Assembly (NCBI GenBank): GCA_026214975.1
Contig: CM047810.1
Location: 2,542,001-2,606,000 of the forward strand
Direction: 5' to 3'
DNA from: Gentiana macrophylla
Taxonomy: Eukaryota > Streptophyta > Magnoliopsida > Gentianales > Gentianaceae
DNA length: 64,000 nucleotides
Positions within the stretch are counted from its first letter, which is position 1. Each line of letters opens with the position of its first letter. Of the stretch, positions 45,240 to 58,567 are shown in pieces. Made by a program: the position numbers and the translations under genes. The notes under the pieces were generated by a model that worked only from the letters and a program-made list of their open reading frames with translations, was not told where the DNA came from and did not search any database.

Positions 45240-47276
45240 ATGGGAAAAGCAAGAAAATGGTTAAGGAATTTCTTGCTAGGAAAGAAAGAAAAAGAGACAG
45301 AGAAAAAGATTATAAGCAATTATAATCATCAATTTTCTGTAAATGATGAAATTGATCATGATCTTGATCATCCCACAACACCTCTCACAACAACTACCAC
45401 ACCAACAACACCGAAAGAAAAGAGAAGATGGAGTTTCAGGAGATCATCTGCAACTGCACCAGTTCAAAAAGAGTTCAGTTTTGTGGATGATTCAGAGAAT
45501 GATCAGAAAAAGCATGCATTGGCAGTAGCGGTTGCTACGGCTGCGGCGGCAGATGCCGCCGCTGCAGCCGCGAAAGCGGCGGCTGCTGTTTATCAGTTGA
45601 CTGCTGGTGTTGGATCAGGGAGAGCCAGTGTGTATGAAGAAGCTGCAGCTATCAAGATTCAATCGGCTTTTCGTGGTTATTTGGTAAGGAAAATTGTTGA
45701 ATTTTTTCTTAAAAGGGTTTTGTAATCATGCTTAAGAATACTTGTAAATTCCACAAAATACAGGTTTTCTTTTCAAATGATTGTTGTAGAGATTCTGATA
45801 CCGTTCACCTTGAATAGAGACTATAAAATAGAAAATAGTGGTGCTTGACCCTGGTTAGAGATTGTGACGCAACTGACCCATGGTAGTGATTCTGTAAAAT
45901 AGGGGAAGATGTTGTTTCGATCAGTAAAGTAGATAATCTGTTAAGAAACACTGATATGAATGCTCGTATATTGCAGAAAATACAAATTCTCTATACAAAC
46001 TATATCATGTAGAGATTCTGATGCATTTCACCCTGTATGGAGATTCAATAAAACAGAAAAGAGTGGTGTTTATTAGAATAAAAAAGAGAATCTGTTATGA
46101 AAACAGAAGCAAATGCTATTATAATTATTGATTGTTATCTTATTTTTCAGGCAAGAATAGCCTTGAATGCATTGAAAGGGCTAGTGAAGCTACAAGCACT
46201 GATAAGGGCACATTTGGTAAGAAAGCAAGCAACTGCTACCCTTAAATGCATGCAGGCTTTGATCACTGCTCAAGAAAGAGCTAGAGCCCAGAGGATCCAA
46301 ATGTCTCAAGATGCTAAATTTAACAATCACAAGCAATTGAATGATGGAAAATCATCAAAAGAAAATAGATTCAAGCACTCAAACCAGGTGACTTATTTTT
46401 TAAAAAATCTTTTATTCAGCAATTTTACAATAGTCAACATCTGTAAATCATTTAAAATCTCTCTGTGTTTCGCGAATGTACTTGTAGGAATTTGATAAGG
46501 TTATGGAAGAGCATATAAAGATAGTGGAAATGGATGTGGGAGAAAATATAAAAAGAAGTACAAAAAGTAGAAGTTCATGTTCAAGCCATGGTCAACAAAC
46601 ACAGAGAATGGATCCAAGAATGTCTACACACAGTGCATTCACACATCAAGACAACCAGCAGCAAATAAATGATCTAAGCCCGAAAGCTCGTAGCGGACAT
46701 TTCGAGGAATACACACTTTACACAGCTCAAAGCAGTCCACAACACTACTATTCTGACATATCAAAACCAGATAAATCTTCTTCATTAACACCTGTCCCTC
46801 CAGTTGTCCCGTATGCACGGTCAGAGCTCGGTGAATCGTATTACACCGAGTACCCTTTTTACCCTAGTTACATGGCTAATACACAATCTTCAAGGGCTAA
46901 AGTACGATCCCATAGCGCACCAAAACAACGGCCTGAAGTGTTTGAGAGACAACTAAGTCGACGTAGTAGGCCATCTATCGAAGGGAGAAACGTTCCACGA
47001 GCTGTTAGAATGCAGAGATCATCTTCACAAGTTGGCTCTGTTGCTCAAAATTATCAATATCCTTGGTCTTCTGTAAAGCTTGATAAATCCAACATGTCTC
47101 TTAAAGACAGTGAATGTGGATCAAACTATACTCTTATTAGTAACAACACCAATTACTGCAGATCGCTCGTAGGACTCGAGGTAACTAAATAAGAAATACA
47201 TCGACTTACTTTATCTAAAGGACATCATAATATAATAATGATTCTCTTATCCTTAATGCAGGTTCCTAGATACTGA
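45240..47276 (+). CDS. IQ67-domain (IQD) calmodulin-binding protein
   Basis: Four exons: 45240-45683, 46151-46387, 46488-47180 and 47262-47276, total 462 residues. If the last intron is retained the end is VTK instead of VPRY. IQD proteins are calmodulin-binding scaffolds on microtubules, plasma membrane or in the nucleus that shape cells. The start MGKARKWLRNFLLGKKEKE is the basic IQD N-terminus. A poly-Ala run lies at about residues 92-117. The IQ67 domain starts with AAAIKIQSAFRGYL and continues in exon 2 with ARIALNALKGLVKLQALIRA and HLVRKQATATLKCMQALITA. The exon 1/2 border falls inside the IQ67 domain, as is typical of the family. The C-terminal half is Ser/Gln/Tyr-rich and basic, with the YMANTQSSRAKVRSHSAPKQ (DUF4005) motif. 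Convergent with NET1. Confidence 0.95.
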
Positions 47277-48148
47277 TTGGATAGGACAATCCCAGGTAAC
47301 GAAGGTCCGATATGCTGCAGAAAGTTCAGAACTTTCGGTCTGAATCTGAATGGTGTTGAAATCTTGAATGTACAATGTTATGATTTTTGTGACCAGTTTA
47401 TTTTTCTGCTTCTGAATATCCAATGTGCTTCTGAGTTCTGGAATTAGAACTACAAGTAAATGAGGTTTTAACATTTATAATCTTTATTTTGTGTCCATTT
47501 ATTCCAAAAGATGTACATTTAACTTGTATTGAAAACAATTTCTGATTTGTCAAATTTTTTATTTATTTTTTATTTTTTTTTGGATTGGAGTTTCAAAAAG
47601 ATATTTCAGGCTTCTGCAACTCACAAACATGTTACAGACAATTTGCAGTACCAGATAAAATTGGTTAGGATATTGTTCTAAGTATTGTATATCTCAAATT
47701 AATCACTTGTAAGTAAGATATAAGCATAAGATAAAAATACAGGTACACATAAAATTTGTGGCTACTTTCAGAGCACCACATGCTAAAACTGAATATTTTT
47801 CGAAATTTATGAGATTTTACACATTAATACCCGAGTGCAAGAACAATGGTAGAATTGCAGAAACAATCCGTAATTCAAAACCGACCTTAGTGCCATGGAA
47901 GAACTTTCACCATTAAAAGAAGATAGATATTAAAGTTGCAAATCCAACAAATATTTTACATAGAAGAATTCAGACAAAGATATTATATCAAAAGCTACAC
48001 AAAACAACATTATTTTGATTAGACCAAACTAAATCATCAATCCTTCTAGAGACTAATAGAAGATCAGCTTTCTCTAAATTACATTGAAGGACAAAGACTA
48101 TTTCTGTTTTAATGAGAAAAGCAAACCATCTAAAGTTATAAGCATGCA
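47277..48148. other. convergent 3' flanks of IQD and NET1
   Basis: 872 bp. It holds both 3' UTRs and a T-rich stretch near 47560-47582. No further feature seen. Confidence 0.6.
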
Positions 48149-51100
48149 TCACGTACGGTTTTGTTCACGATTACTTGAAGATCTGAAACATCCACAAAGA
48201 CGGGACTTCCTTTTCTTCCCGCTATTCTTCCTCCCGTTGTAGACGAAGTCCCTCAAGATAATGCTTGTTCTGTTCCTTGGGAATCTGTTCTTTTCTTTAG
48301 CTTTCTTTTCATCCTCTAGTTTTAGCAATACGTACTCGATCTTTTGAAGCTCTACTTGTAGCCGCCCTATCTTCTCAGATCCTTTACGCGCCTCTTCTGT
48401 CACTTCTTTCCTTTTGACAACAACTGTCCTATCTTGTGATTCTACAGAATTACGAGGGCTCTCAACAACGTTTCCCATGAGCTTCCCGTTTAGTTCTACA
48501 AGCTGGTACACGGTTTCTTGAACTTCTAACAACTGCTCTTTGACTGTATCCAAATCGACGTCTTTATGTTTTCGGATTTTTTTATTTGAATCCAACTTTT
48601 TGCTTAGATTTTCAACTGTGAACTGAAGACAAGTCAATCTCCTTGCATCAGAAGCAAGTTTTTCAAGGATTTTCATAGTTTTCGCTTCTTGTCTCGACAC
48701 CTCTAGTTTATCGACTCCCAACTCTTTCTCCAAATCACAAACATCTGATGGGTGTTCTATCTTCCTGATACTTGCTGTTTCACTAAGACCATTGTACTGA
48801 GCTGTCTCCCACATCTCAAGAACTTTATCGTCTATTCTCTCTGATGCACTATTAGCCCTTCTGCGATATCTGTTGGATGAAGATTCCGAGATTTGATCTA
48901 GCTGAATATCTTTCATTGAACTTCCCTTCCTGGATGCTAATGCTTCTGCTTTCACATCAAACAACACGACATTGCTATCGAGATTAGGCCCAAGTTCATT
49001 CTTTTCCTTCACTTTTCTGTGAATAAAGCCACCGTGAGGTTTCAAATTTGTTATTTTCTTCATGATAATACCTTTTTTATCCTCCGCTTTGGGGTTTTGC
49101 TGCACAACAAGCTTCTTTATCTCTTCAATCATAGTCTTCTCAACAGCGTTTATCCTCAACTGCAACTTTCGTAGATCTTGGATTCCAGTTTGCACAGTTA
49201 GTTCATCTTCAGTAGGATTAGCATCGAAACTTGCATTGCTATCCGAACCTGCACTCTGTATACACACAAGAAAGAAAGCAGGATTACGGCTAAGTCAAAA
49301 AAGTTCCCGCACTGGCAATTATTTTACGTTGACAAAGATCAAGTTTAAAAGACTGAACACAGCAAGAAACACAGAATACATTATTGAAGAAAGACATAAA
49401 AATTTTAAAAAAAAACTGAAATTACCTTTGTTTCCAAGTCATCAGGCAGCATATGTAGCTTAGTGTGAAGCAAAGCACTATGCTCAAGAGAAGTAACATC
49501 ATCCATAAGGAAGCTATTATGGCGCGTCGCCGACAGCTCAGCTTTTAGTTCTTCGATTTCACTCTCCATTCTAATAAGTTTTCCTTTCATCTCTTGAATT
49601 TCCCGGGCTCTAGAAACGGTTTCGTCCTTTAGATCACCACATATTTCTGTAAGCTCATGAACCTTGTTTTCATGTAGAACTTCTTGGACTGATAACACTT
49701 GGAGGTCAAAGTAAAATACTGCAGCTTCAGCTTCCCAGAGTTCAACTTCAGCGTCTTTCGCCTCCAACTCGGCACTTAAATTCTCTTTTTTGCCCTTATG
49801 TTCTTCGCATTCTTCACGCAACTTGGACAACTCGGAAACCAAGTTTGCATTATCTTCTTGAAGGCCTTCAACTTCTTCAACTAAACGGTGTTCTGTAGCT
49901 TCTCTTGCGAGTGATGATTCTACGAATCGAGTCTTTAGAATGTCCAAAGTGTTGGCCAATTCCAAGTTGATTTCCTCTTCTGCTCGTAACATCCGTTCTG
50001 ATTCGAAAAGCTCAGTTTTTTTCTGTCTCAATACACCTTTTACGCCTACCATCTCCAACTCGAAACTCTGAACTACATCTTCCAAGAACATATTTTCTTC
50101 TTCCTTCAATTCCAGCTTCCCTTGCAATAATTCTCTTTCCTTTTCAAGTTTATCTTTTGTCTCTGTCAGATCATACAATACTTCATCCATTGTATTCAGT
50201 TCCACGGAATTCTCATTCGCGAAGCTCTCAAAAACAGTGGAAAGAATCGAAAAGGTTAATGTGTCGTACAGCAGATCATCGTTTTCCTCTTCAAGCAAAC
50301 ATTTCTCTGCATTAAGATCACAACATTCTTGGAATAGACACCGGTTTTCATCGAGCAACTGAAAATGATTTTCAAGCAAATCCAAGTAAGCTTTCTCCAT
50401 GTCACAATGCTTGGAAGATAGACTGCCCATATCCGCCTGCAGTAACGAGAGTTGTGATTTCAATAGCCCGTTCGTCTCCAGTAGCGTCACCTTTTCGTTT
50501 TCCACATTCATGAGTTTCTCTTTTATGACTTTTTTGTCCTCCTCTAAAAGCTCTTTCTTGGAGAAAATCTCTGCGCCCTCTAGTGCCATCTGGCTTAGTA
50601 ACGTAGAAAGAACACCCTTTTCAACTTGTAACAATCTCTTATCATCCTTGTACTTAGCGATAGACCGTTTCATTTCCTCAATACTTCCTATTATCTGATT
50701 CACCAAAACTTGCTCTTTCGGAATATTTTCTTGAAATGCATGACTCGAACCAGCTTCGAGTACCTTAAATATTCGACATATTCCTAACCTCAACTTTTGT
50801 ATCTCGTCAATCAAAAGTTCGGCTTCCACCTCTTCCTCAAGGTGTTCCCTCTCCAATTCAGAGATCAGTTTATCAGTCAATTTGGATGCTTCAACGTGTT
50901 TCTGACATTCGATCAGAAGTGAACCGTTCTTTGCTTCCATTTCTTGAATGAACTTCTGCAAGATAAAAAGCTCAAGTTCGGCTCTGGCAGCTTTGTCAAG
51001 CTCGTCTTCGTATTCTTTCTTCCTCCGCCTATTTTCTGCTTGCAAGCGATGTATATGCTGCTCTGCATTGACCAATAAAGTCTCGTAACGATGTGCAGAG

Positions 51101-53280
51101 TTCGTTCTTTCGAGCTTTTCAACGTTGAGAGATAATGTCAGCTCTTGTATTTCAGACTCCAAACGCGTATTCACCATCTCGAGATCCGTATATCTTTCTT
51201 CCAATCCGGCATACTTATGTTCCATATGTTCCATTCTTCGTTCAACGTTTGCCAGCTGGACAATAAGCGTCTCTCTTTGAGTAAAAAGATCCGACTTTTC
51301 ACTCTTAAGTAAATGGCAAATCTCTTCTAAGCCCTTAGATTTTTCCCTTAAACCTTCAAGCTCGATTCTAGCAGCAGAAAGAGAATTCTCAAGAACAGCA
51401 TTGTTTCCCAAAGCCTTCTGCATATTTTCCGTAAGGGCCTGTAACTGTGCCAATAGAGTAGCTTTCTCAGCAACAAGTATGGATTTTTCTCCAAGGAGAA
51501 AATGATTCGTCTTCTGCGTTTCTTTAACTTCTCCACGTGATGCTTCTAATTGAACATTAAGCTGAGAAAGGGATCTCTCCAACACGTTCCTTTTCTTTGA
51601 TACTTCTTCCATGTCTGATAAACTCTTAGAAAGAACTTCTTTCTCAATGCTCTCACTTTCGCAGATACGTTTAAGCCTTGAGTTTTCATCCAGCAAGTTC
51701 TTTACAGATGTTTCAATCGTATCTGGATTCACACCTACTGACTCAAGTTTCTTCAATAGAACACCATAATGCTCATTTAGTCCATTGATTTCTTCTGATA
51801 AAGACGATACTTCTTTCTGAAGAGAATTTGTTTGCTCTGTTTGTTTTATAACCTCTTCCTCCAATCTTGCCTTCATCATCTTCAAGTAGAGGATTTCGTT
51901 TTCCAACTCCGTATGCTTCTTTAGAAGCTCTTCGTCTTTCATCGCGATTTTTCGTGCCAGATCATCAGCTTCTTGAGTCAGTGTACGCTTCGAGATCTCT
52001 AACAGACTACACTTTTCCTCAGAATTTTTTCGTTTCGTCGCTTCAATCTGGACCTCGGTATTGAGCCGTTTGACATCTTCTTGTGCACAAGCAAATTCAG
52101 TCTCAAGATCGGATATCCTTTTCATGCAAATTTTGTACTGGAGATCAGCATATTCCTTCTCTACAGTTAGTTCAGCAAGCAATTTTCGAAGCCTATTGAC
52201 TTCAATCTCGGCTTTTTCAGCCTTTTCTTTATACAGCTTGACATCCTCTTCAGCCAATGATATTATGTTCTCCAAGTAAGATATCTTTTCTAAACAGAGT
52301 TTGTATGTTTGAATGCTATCTTCCTTTTCAGACACGATCTTGGAGATCGATTCGGTTAATCGTTGAGATTTATTTTCTGCATGAGAAATTTTACCCTGCA
52401 AATCAGCAATCTGTGCTATAGACTCCTTTTGTTTTGTCAATGCATCCGCCTTTTCGACCTCTAACCGAGCTAGGGCTTGCTTCATCGTCTCGATTTCACT
52501 TTCAGCTCGAACTTTTTGTTCATCCAGCCTCATGGACTCGTTTTCAGCTCGATTAAGATCAGCCTCCATATTAGACAACTTTTCCAAGCATATCTGATAT
52601 TGAAGAAAAATCGTATCTTTTTCAGCTTGGGCATCAGCTATGGCTTTCTTTAAATCTTGTACTTCGTTTTCTGCTTTAACCGCACGTTGAGATTCTGATA
52701 AAGCCACGGCCTTTAGTGATTCTGACTCGTGATTTGGAGCGTCATACTCAGCAGAACTCGATCCACGGTTCTCTTGGCCTAAGAATGCAAGTGAAAAACC
52801 GGGAAGAACATCAGATACATGACGTTCTAATCCAGTTGCTGAAGATCTTGCAGGTGAATCTTCATCCATTTCAAAAGGTAGTTGATGATCTGGAAAGGCC
52901 GTTGCTATGGTGCGTTGAGCATGACGTAGCTCTCCAGTCAAATGATCGTGTCGTTCAGCTAAAGCACGGTATGCTCGGTAAAATTCTTCCACCAATTTCA
53001 TTAGCTCAGGCCTTTTCTTGTAATACATTTCAGCCCTTGTTGCAAATGAATCTGCATCTTCTTCAATAAGCTTTATCATGGCTTTCACTTTACCATCCAT
53101 GTCTGATTAAACAGCAATTAACCATGTTTAGTATACAAATTAAAGAATAATAGCTCAAAATTTAGCAGAAATCTATGAACCTGTAAGATTTTCTTGAAGC
53201 CATTTCGAGTTTTTTGGGATGTGGCTGTCCCACCACCATGAATATAAACGCCTAGTATCTGAATGTGATAAGGTCGCCAT
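48149..53280 (-). CDS. NETWORKED 1 (NET1) actin-binding protein
   Basis: Three minus-strand exons: 53280-53181, 53102-49426 and 49255-48149, total 1627 residues, in the NET1 size range. NET proteins link actin filaments to membranes; NET1 members act at plasma membrane and plasmodesmata. The short exon 1 encodes [20 protein letters not shown] and [13 protein letters not shown]. It joins [20 protein letters not shown] and [20 protein letters not shown] to make the NAB (KIP1-like) actin-binding domain, about residues 10-90. The giant exon 2 is almost pure heptad coiled coil, rich in Glu, Leu and Lys. Exon 3 adds more coil, including [14 protein letters not shown], and ends in a basic, Cys-containing tail ([18 protein letters not shown]). 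A 3.7 kb exon without any break argues against sequence error in this window. Paralogue (1A-1D) not assigned. Confidence 0.96.
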
Positions 53281-55022
53281 GGTTTTCAAATAGTCCAAAC
53301 TACAAATCAGAGAAAATCTGCAGGAAAAAAATCAAGTTAAACTTCAAAGGGGAAAAATGAAAATCGGCAAACATAATCTTTTTCTCCAAAAGACAGCCAG
53401 CAAACGATCTATATGAAAAGCAAAAAGCCATATATATAAAACATGGCAAAGGGCCCTAAAAAAACCTTCAAAAACATAACTTTTTTCTTTATAAAGGCCA
53501 CCACATAACACATCAACTGGAAAATCACAATGACCAGCCAAAACACAAGTAAATTAAGAAATGGGCCAGCAAAAAATGTTCAAAAACAAAACTTTTTTTC
53601 TCCATAAAAACAAAAGCAAAAAATCATATACATAAAAACAAGGCAAAGGGCCCTGAAAAACCCTTCAACTTAAAAATCAAAATCATCAGCAAAAACACTA
53701 GTAAATTGGGAAATGAGCCACTACAAAGTGTTCAAAAAACATGAAAACATGAAACAAAGTTTTTAACCATAGCACATCACCTTCAAACATCAAAAAAAAA
53801 AATTAAAAAAAACATGAAAAATAGAAAATGGGCCAGCCGAAATCTACAAAGACTGGATCTTTTTTCCATAAAAATAGCAGAATCTTCTTACCAAAATAGA
53901 GATAAAAATTTAGCATAGACAAAGTCTTCAACAGCAGCTGTGATTGCTGAATACCCACAAGCTGCCCATTTTTTTCTTCTCAGCCCATTTTTTTTCTTTT
54001 TTGTTTCCGTTGAAGCAATCATACATTTCTAAACTTCCTCTATTGCTTTCCTCTCTCCTCTTTAAAGGGGCATCAAATATATTTTTTTTTTTTCTTGAGA
54101 AAAAATATATGGAGTACTGTTTTTTTTCATAGATTGGCTGGTAGTGTGTCACTGTGACGCACTGTAAAACTATTTCAATAGTACAGCATGAGGAATGATT
54201 AAGTTTCTTTATGCCTCACTTTTCAAATGATACATTGAAAATTTTAGTATTTTTATATATCAAACATCTTTCTTTTCTTAGGGAAAAAAAAAACACCCTA
54301 CGGCATCCGCGTGCTAGATTATAGTCTATTAAGGAGAGCCTTCGGATAGAATAAGAGTTAAAAAAAATGATATTTGGCATAATTTAAATCACATATCAGG
54401 TAATTTTCCTTTCGATTTAATATCTGTCGGAGTATATTTAAAAGAATTTATTCAAAATAAAAGTATATTTAAAAACTTTCCACTAAAACTTGGTTAGTCC
54501 ACAATTAGAAGAATCGATGAGTGTGAAAAACAGAAAGTTTAAAAAAAATAAATCAAGGGCAAAATTAGAAAGAGAACTTGAAAATAATAATAATAATGGT
54601 AACAATATGCTCCAAAAGGTAAATGAACTATACTTCAAAAGTGAAATTATTGTGGATGTGCTACAAATTTGTCACGGATTCTCTATTAAGCGTTTTTTAA
54701 GCATATTTTTCAAGTGTGGGACCCGAGTATAATTGTTTTTAGTCTAATGTTGTCATTGTGGGACCCACGAGTATAATCCTTATTCGTCGTATTGGGAAAA
54801 GTGCATTCATTCATCGTATCTTATTATTCTTCTTAATTTGTGTGTTTTTGTCAACTACGTGAATTAAATAGAAAAGTAAGGAGTAAATAACATAATCTTT
54901 TATTTTCTGACTTATCTTCACAATTTACTCCCTCTGTTTTTTTAATGTCGCATAAAAAATAATCACACAGATTAAGAAAATAATTAATATATCTAAAATA
55001 TAGTATAAAATGACAGGAAGTA
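53281..55022. promoter_or_regulatory. NET1 upstream region and intergenic DNA
   Basis: Probable NET1 leader and promoter. 53370-53880 is built from degenerate repeats (listed separately). Rich in A and T tracts. No other gene. Confidence 0.55.
53370..53880. repeat. degenerate tandem repeats upstream of NET1
   Basis: Units share GGCAAAGGGCCCT (53443, 53642), AAAATCA...AGTAAATT.GGAAATG.GCCA (53521-53568, 53675-53722) and TTTTTCTCCATAAAA-like segments (53587, 53859). Three to four diverged copies of roughly 150-200 bp. Confidence 0.7.
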
Positions 55023-55157
55023 CTTACCCGGGTTGTTCGTGTCTTGTGGATTCATTGGATGTAAGACATGTGCACGAGAAAACAAATACTATTTTGTCTT
55101 CTTCTACACATGTATTACATCCAACGGATCGGTGTACACGATGAGAGCGCGGGTAAG
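55023..55157. mobile_element. foldback MITE
   Basis: A 135 bp near-perfect hairpin: the left arm CTTACCCGGG...GGATGTAAGACATGTGCACG and the right arm pair over about 58 bp, both ends reading CTTACCCG on their 5' strand. No ORF, no clear target duplication. Confidence 0.65.
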
Positions 55158-55550
55158 AATTTCACTAAAATAACTAAGTTGTCTTTTGATTTTTTTGAAT
55201 AAATGGACACCCAATAAATAGTGTTTATCTCTTGTTAATTGAAAAAATCATGGGTAATAATGAGGCAAATTGACTTTTGGAATTTTTAGAATTAGAAATG
55301 TTTTTTTTTATTGGAGAGTAAATATTTTGTTTATATGTTATAATTAATTAAATTGTAGGGTAAAAGTGGAAAAATAATACATAAATTCTGCATTTGTATT
55401 GTAAAATGACACATAAATAAAAACAATGTAAATTCTACTCTCGTTTTATTTGACATGAAACTCGAAACAATCCAAGTAACATTTCATTGAGAATTCATTC
55501 AACGAATAAAAATCAACTCAAATAAATTTATGTCAGCAATTATCGCATTA
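55158..55550. other. AT-rich spacer
   Basis: No gene or repeat boundary identified. Confidence 0.5.
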
Positions 55551-55559
55551 TTTAGCAGC

Positions 55560-56115
55560 ATCGGCGGAGTATGTAGAGGCTCTGGCGGCTTATCAGACGC
55601 AGGCCTCCGTCCCACACTTTGTGGATAAGTGGGTGCGTCAGCGAGAAGGTGTTATAAAGAGCGATGTTGATCGTCGATTCTTCGGCGGCGAAGCGAGGGT
55701 GAGTCATTTTTCGAGATTCTCATGGGTCGATTCTTCATTCTTTTGCATATCATTTTGATCCGAGAACTCGGTGGAATATATGGAGCTAAAAGCTATTTCC
55801 TTGGCTTTAGAGGAAGCACGCCATTTGGGGATTCAACGACTACACGTGAGAAAGCGATTGTTTGGCGTGTATCTCGAGGCTCCATGAGCACTGTCGAAGA
55901 TCTTACGGCACATGGATGTCTAATCTGGATCTGTTTGACCACGTTATCTAGTTTAACTGCTTTCCTTTACCTTTATTCGGCGTATGGGGAATGTCATGCA
56001 AGCGTCTTTTAATTTCACGCTTTATTAGTTTTAAGCTCCCGGATCTTGGTAACTTCGCTGGGTGTGATGTCAGCCTTTGTTTGGCGGATATTTTTTAATA
56101 ATAGTTCTTTCCCTC
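55560..56115 (+). pseudogene. LINE 3' remnant with RNase H domain
   Basis: Across frames it reads like the plant LINE RNase H tail: WVRQREGVIKSDVDRRFFGG (usually IKxNVDGAxF), then MELKAISLALEEARHLGIQ (the AELxAI block), then GNVMQASFN (usually GNxxADxLA). It ends in an A9 run at about 56116. Multiple stops; 5' truncated. Confidence 0.7.
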
Positions 56116-56546
56116 AAAAAAAAATTTATGTCCAAATAAACATCTTTCCTTCTTATTTCAGTCTCTCATTTCGTTCAAAATTTAAAATAATGTCATTTTC
56201 CTTTAAAGGAAATCCGATAAAATTGAAATGATAATAGAAAATCAACACGACATGTAAAAACAAAAAATGGTCCAAATTTAATAATGTCAGTTCATAAAAT
56301 TTCCCATATATATCCTACCATAATTTAATTGATCAAAATTTTCAAAAAAAGATTTATTTGATCAAATAATGATATATATCGTAGGTAAACATGGGTACAT
56401 ACAAAAAATAATAACCTAAATAAATCTGGAAAAGAAGAGGTATATATTGGAGTAAGATTTTTTTTTAGTGCGTTAAAAAATTAAAAATGAAAATGAAAAG
56501 GTGGAGACACTAATGGCAGTAATGATGCCATAAATTGAGGTTGAAA
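56116..56546. other. AT-rich spacer
   Basis: No gene or recognised element. Confidence 0.5.
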
Positions 56547-57135
56547 GGGTATTAGCATCAGAGTCTTTATCTCCACCTTTATCCCTACATATAGGGAAAA
56601 AAATAGGGAAAAGAAGTAAAAACTCTCCTGCATCGAGATCTTTATCCCCACCCTACATTGGGGTGGATGAACGATGTCATCCCAAATTTGGGGTGACATT
56701 TGTAATTATCCTTACATTTTTTTTTTTTTTTTTTTTTTTGAAACGATTTTTTTTTTTTTTTCTCTCTGTTGAAATATACCATTAAATTGAAATATAAGCG
56801 AATTGGAGTAAAATTTGAATTTAAAAGTAAGTTTTGAAAAATGTGTGTGTTCAAATATAAATTTGTTGGAGTAAAATTTTAAATTTTAAAAATAATTTTG
56901 GAAAAATGTGTGTGTTCGAATATAATGGTTGAAATATAACTTAGTTGAAATATAAATTGATTTGGAGTAAAATTTGAATTTAAAAATTAGTTGAAAAATG
57001 AATATTTTAATGTTGTAAGGATAGAGATAGGGATGCTGATGTAGAGTATTGTGAATTTAGTTGGTGTAAAGTAGGAATATGTATTTTTTAATAGTATTTG
57101 TGGGGATAGAGATAGGGTGATTGATATGAATACCC
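56547..57135. mobile_element. MITE with imperfect terminal inverted repeats
   Basis: 589 bp. Left end GGGTATTAGCATCAGAGTC...; the reverse complement of the right end is GGGTATTCATATCAATCACC.... Subterminal GATAGAGATAGGGAT copies lie at 57021 and 57108. The interior has repeats of GGAGTAAAATTTGAATTTAA and TGAAAAATGTGTGTGTT. T-runs at 56717-56760. No coding capacity; superfamily undetermined. Confidence 0.65.
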
Positions 57136-58567
57136 TAAGAATTGTTTTGTTGATTTTGATGTTACAATGCCGTTGCTTAAATTCCCCGACATGTTTTTTT
57201 TATTGGGTTGGAAATTCTCTAGAATATTTTTATCCTTTTTTTTTCCTATTTCACACTATATCTTTTTTTATTTCAAGAAATAAAGAAACTATAAACTTCC
57301 TCGTCTAGCCAACCTAAAGGGTTTGTAGTACAAATTACAAAGTACATCAACTCAAACTCTAATTACCATCAGGTAATCGCAAAATTAGTCGAAGATCTTT
57401 AATTCTTTTAACCGTTGTAAATATGAACAAATGATACAGAAATTGATGCGAAACAAAAAGTTGATACCCGAGTTGGCATTATAATCCTCATTCGTCTAAT
57501 GTGGTCATTGTATGTGGGAACCACGTAATCGGGACCTAAAAGCCTTCCCGAAGCAAATCTATTGAACTACAAAATCAAAATTTGAGGGATATGATCCGAA
57601 GTAGCCGTATGTTTAGTCCTCAAAACTTTGACTCATTAATAGTCGGAACCTTTCATTTTCGGTCTCTATAAAATCAAAATAATATGAAATGTGGATAGAT
57701 TATTACATCATGTTTTTTTTTATTTGTGTTTTCTTTTTCTCATTGTGACTCAAATAACTTTCAGATTAAAAGACAAAATAATTATCACTGGACCAATGCA
57801 TTGTTGGATTTTATTTTTATTTTTTTTTTTTTTTTGTGAATAGTGAGAAGTAAAATAAATTTTATGCACAACTCTACATTACCTTTTTGTAAGGACTTAA
57901 GGAGGTCACAATTATCAGCAAATGGAACCTATTAAATTAGACCAACCACTGTTGTACATGGTTTTGTCCTATCATGTAACATAATATAAATACATGGTCC
58001 ACAATTTTATCACATGGACCTGTTACCTTGACATACTAGAAATTGTTATTTTATCAAAGAAATTATAAAACATTCACTCAATACTTTGTTTTTATTCATT
58101 CTTCTAACAATCATTGATAATAATTGGAATCAATATATAAATCAATGAGTTAATATTATGGATCAATAGAATGTTCCATTTTGAGTTTTATTTTTATTTT
58201 TAAATACACAGTATGCATGGCAATCATTGCGTAATTGAAGGTAGCAAATAATGGAGATAATTTGGTGCAAAACAAAATTGATTTTCTTCAGTTTAAAATA
58301 CAGAGTCCTCTTGGGAGAATCTTGCAATATCCAACAAATTGTAATTTAATAATTTTCTAAATACAAAAAATTAAAAAACAAAATGTGATGGTGGCTTCTG
58401 CAAAAGGCAAGTAGCAAAGAATAAAGAGGTTGTCTTGTAATTAAGATTCAAGGGAGAGATAGACTTGGTCCTCTCCTCATTCATAATGGATGACTAGCTG
58501 TTTTTTTATTTTAATTATAATATTTCATTAATTATATTTGTTATGAATTGACAATTCTTGTGGAATA
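57136..58567. other. AT-rich intergenic DNA
   Basis: About 1.4 kb with no convincing ORF, RNA gene or bounded repeat. Confidence 0.55.

Noticed and set aside
26463..47276. A functional link between the CML gene and the IQD gene as neighbours
   Set aside because: IQD proteins do bind calmodulins, but the genes are 17 kb apart with three unrelated genes between them, so proximity is most likely chance.
50399..53069. Several plus-strand ORFs inside the NET1 gene
   Set aside because: They are shadows of the long coiled-coil exon, with Ser/Phe-rich translations typical of antisense reading.
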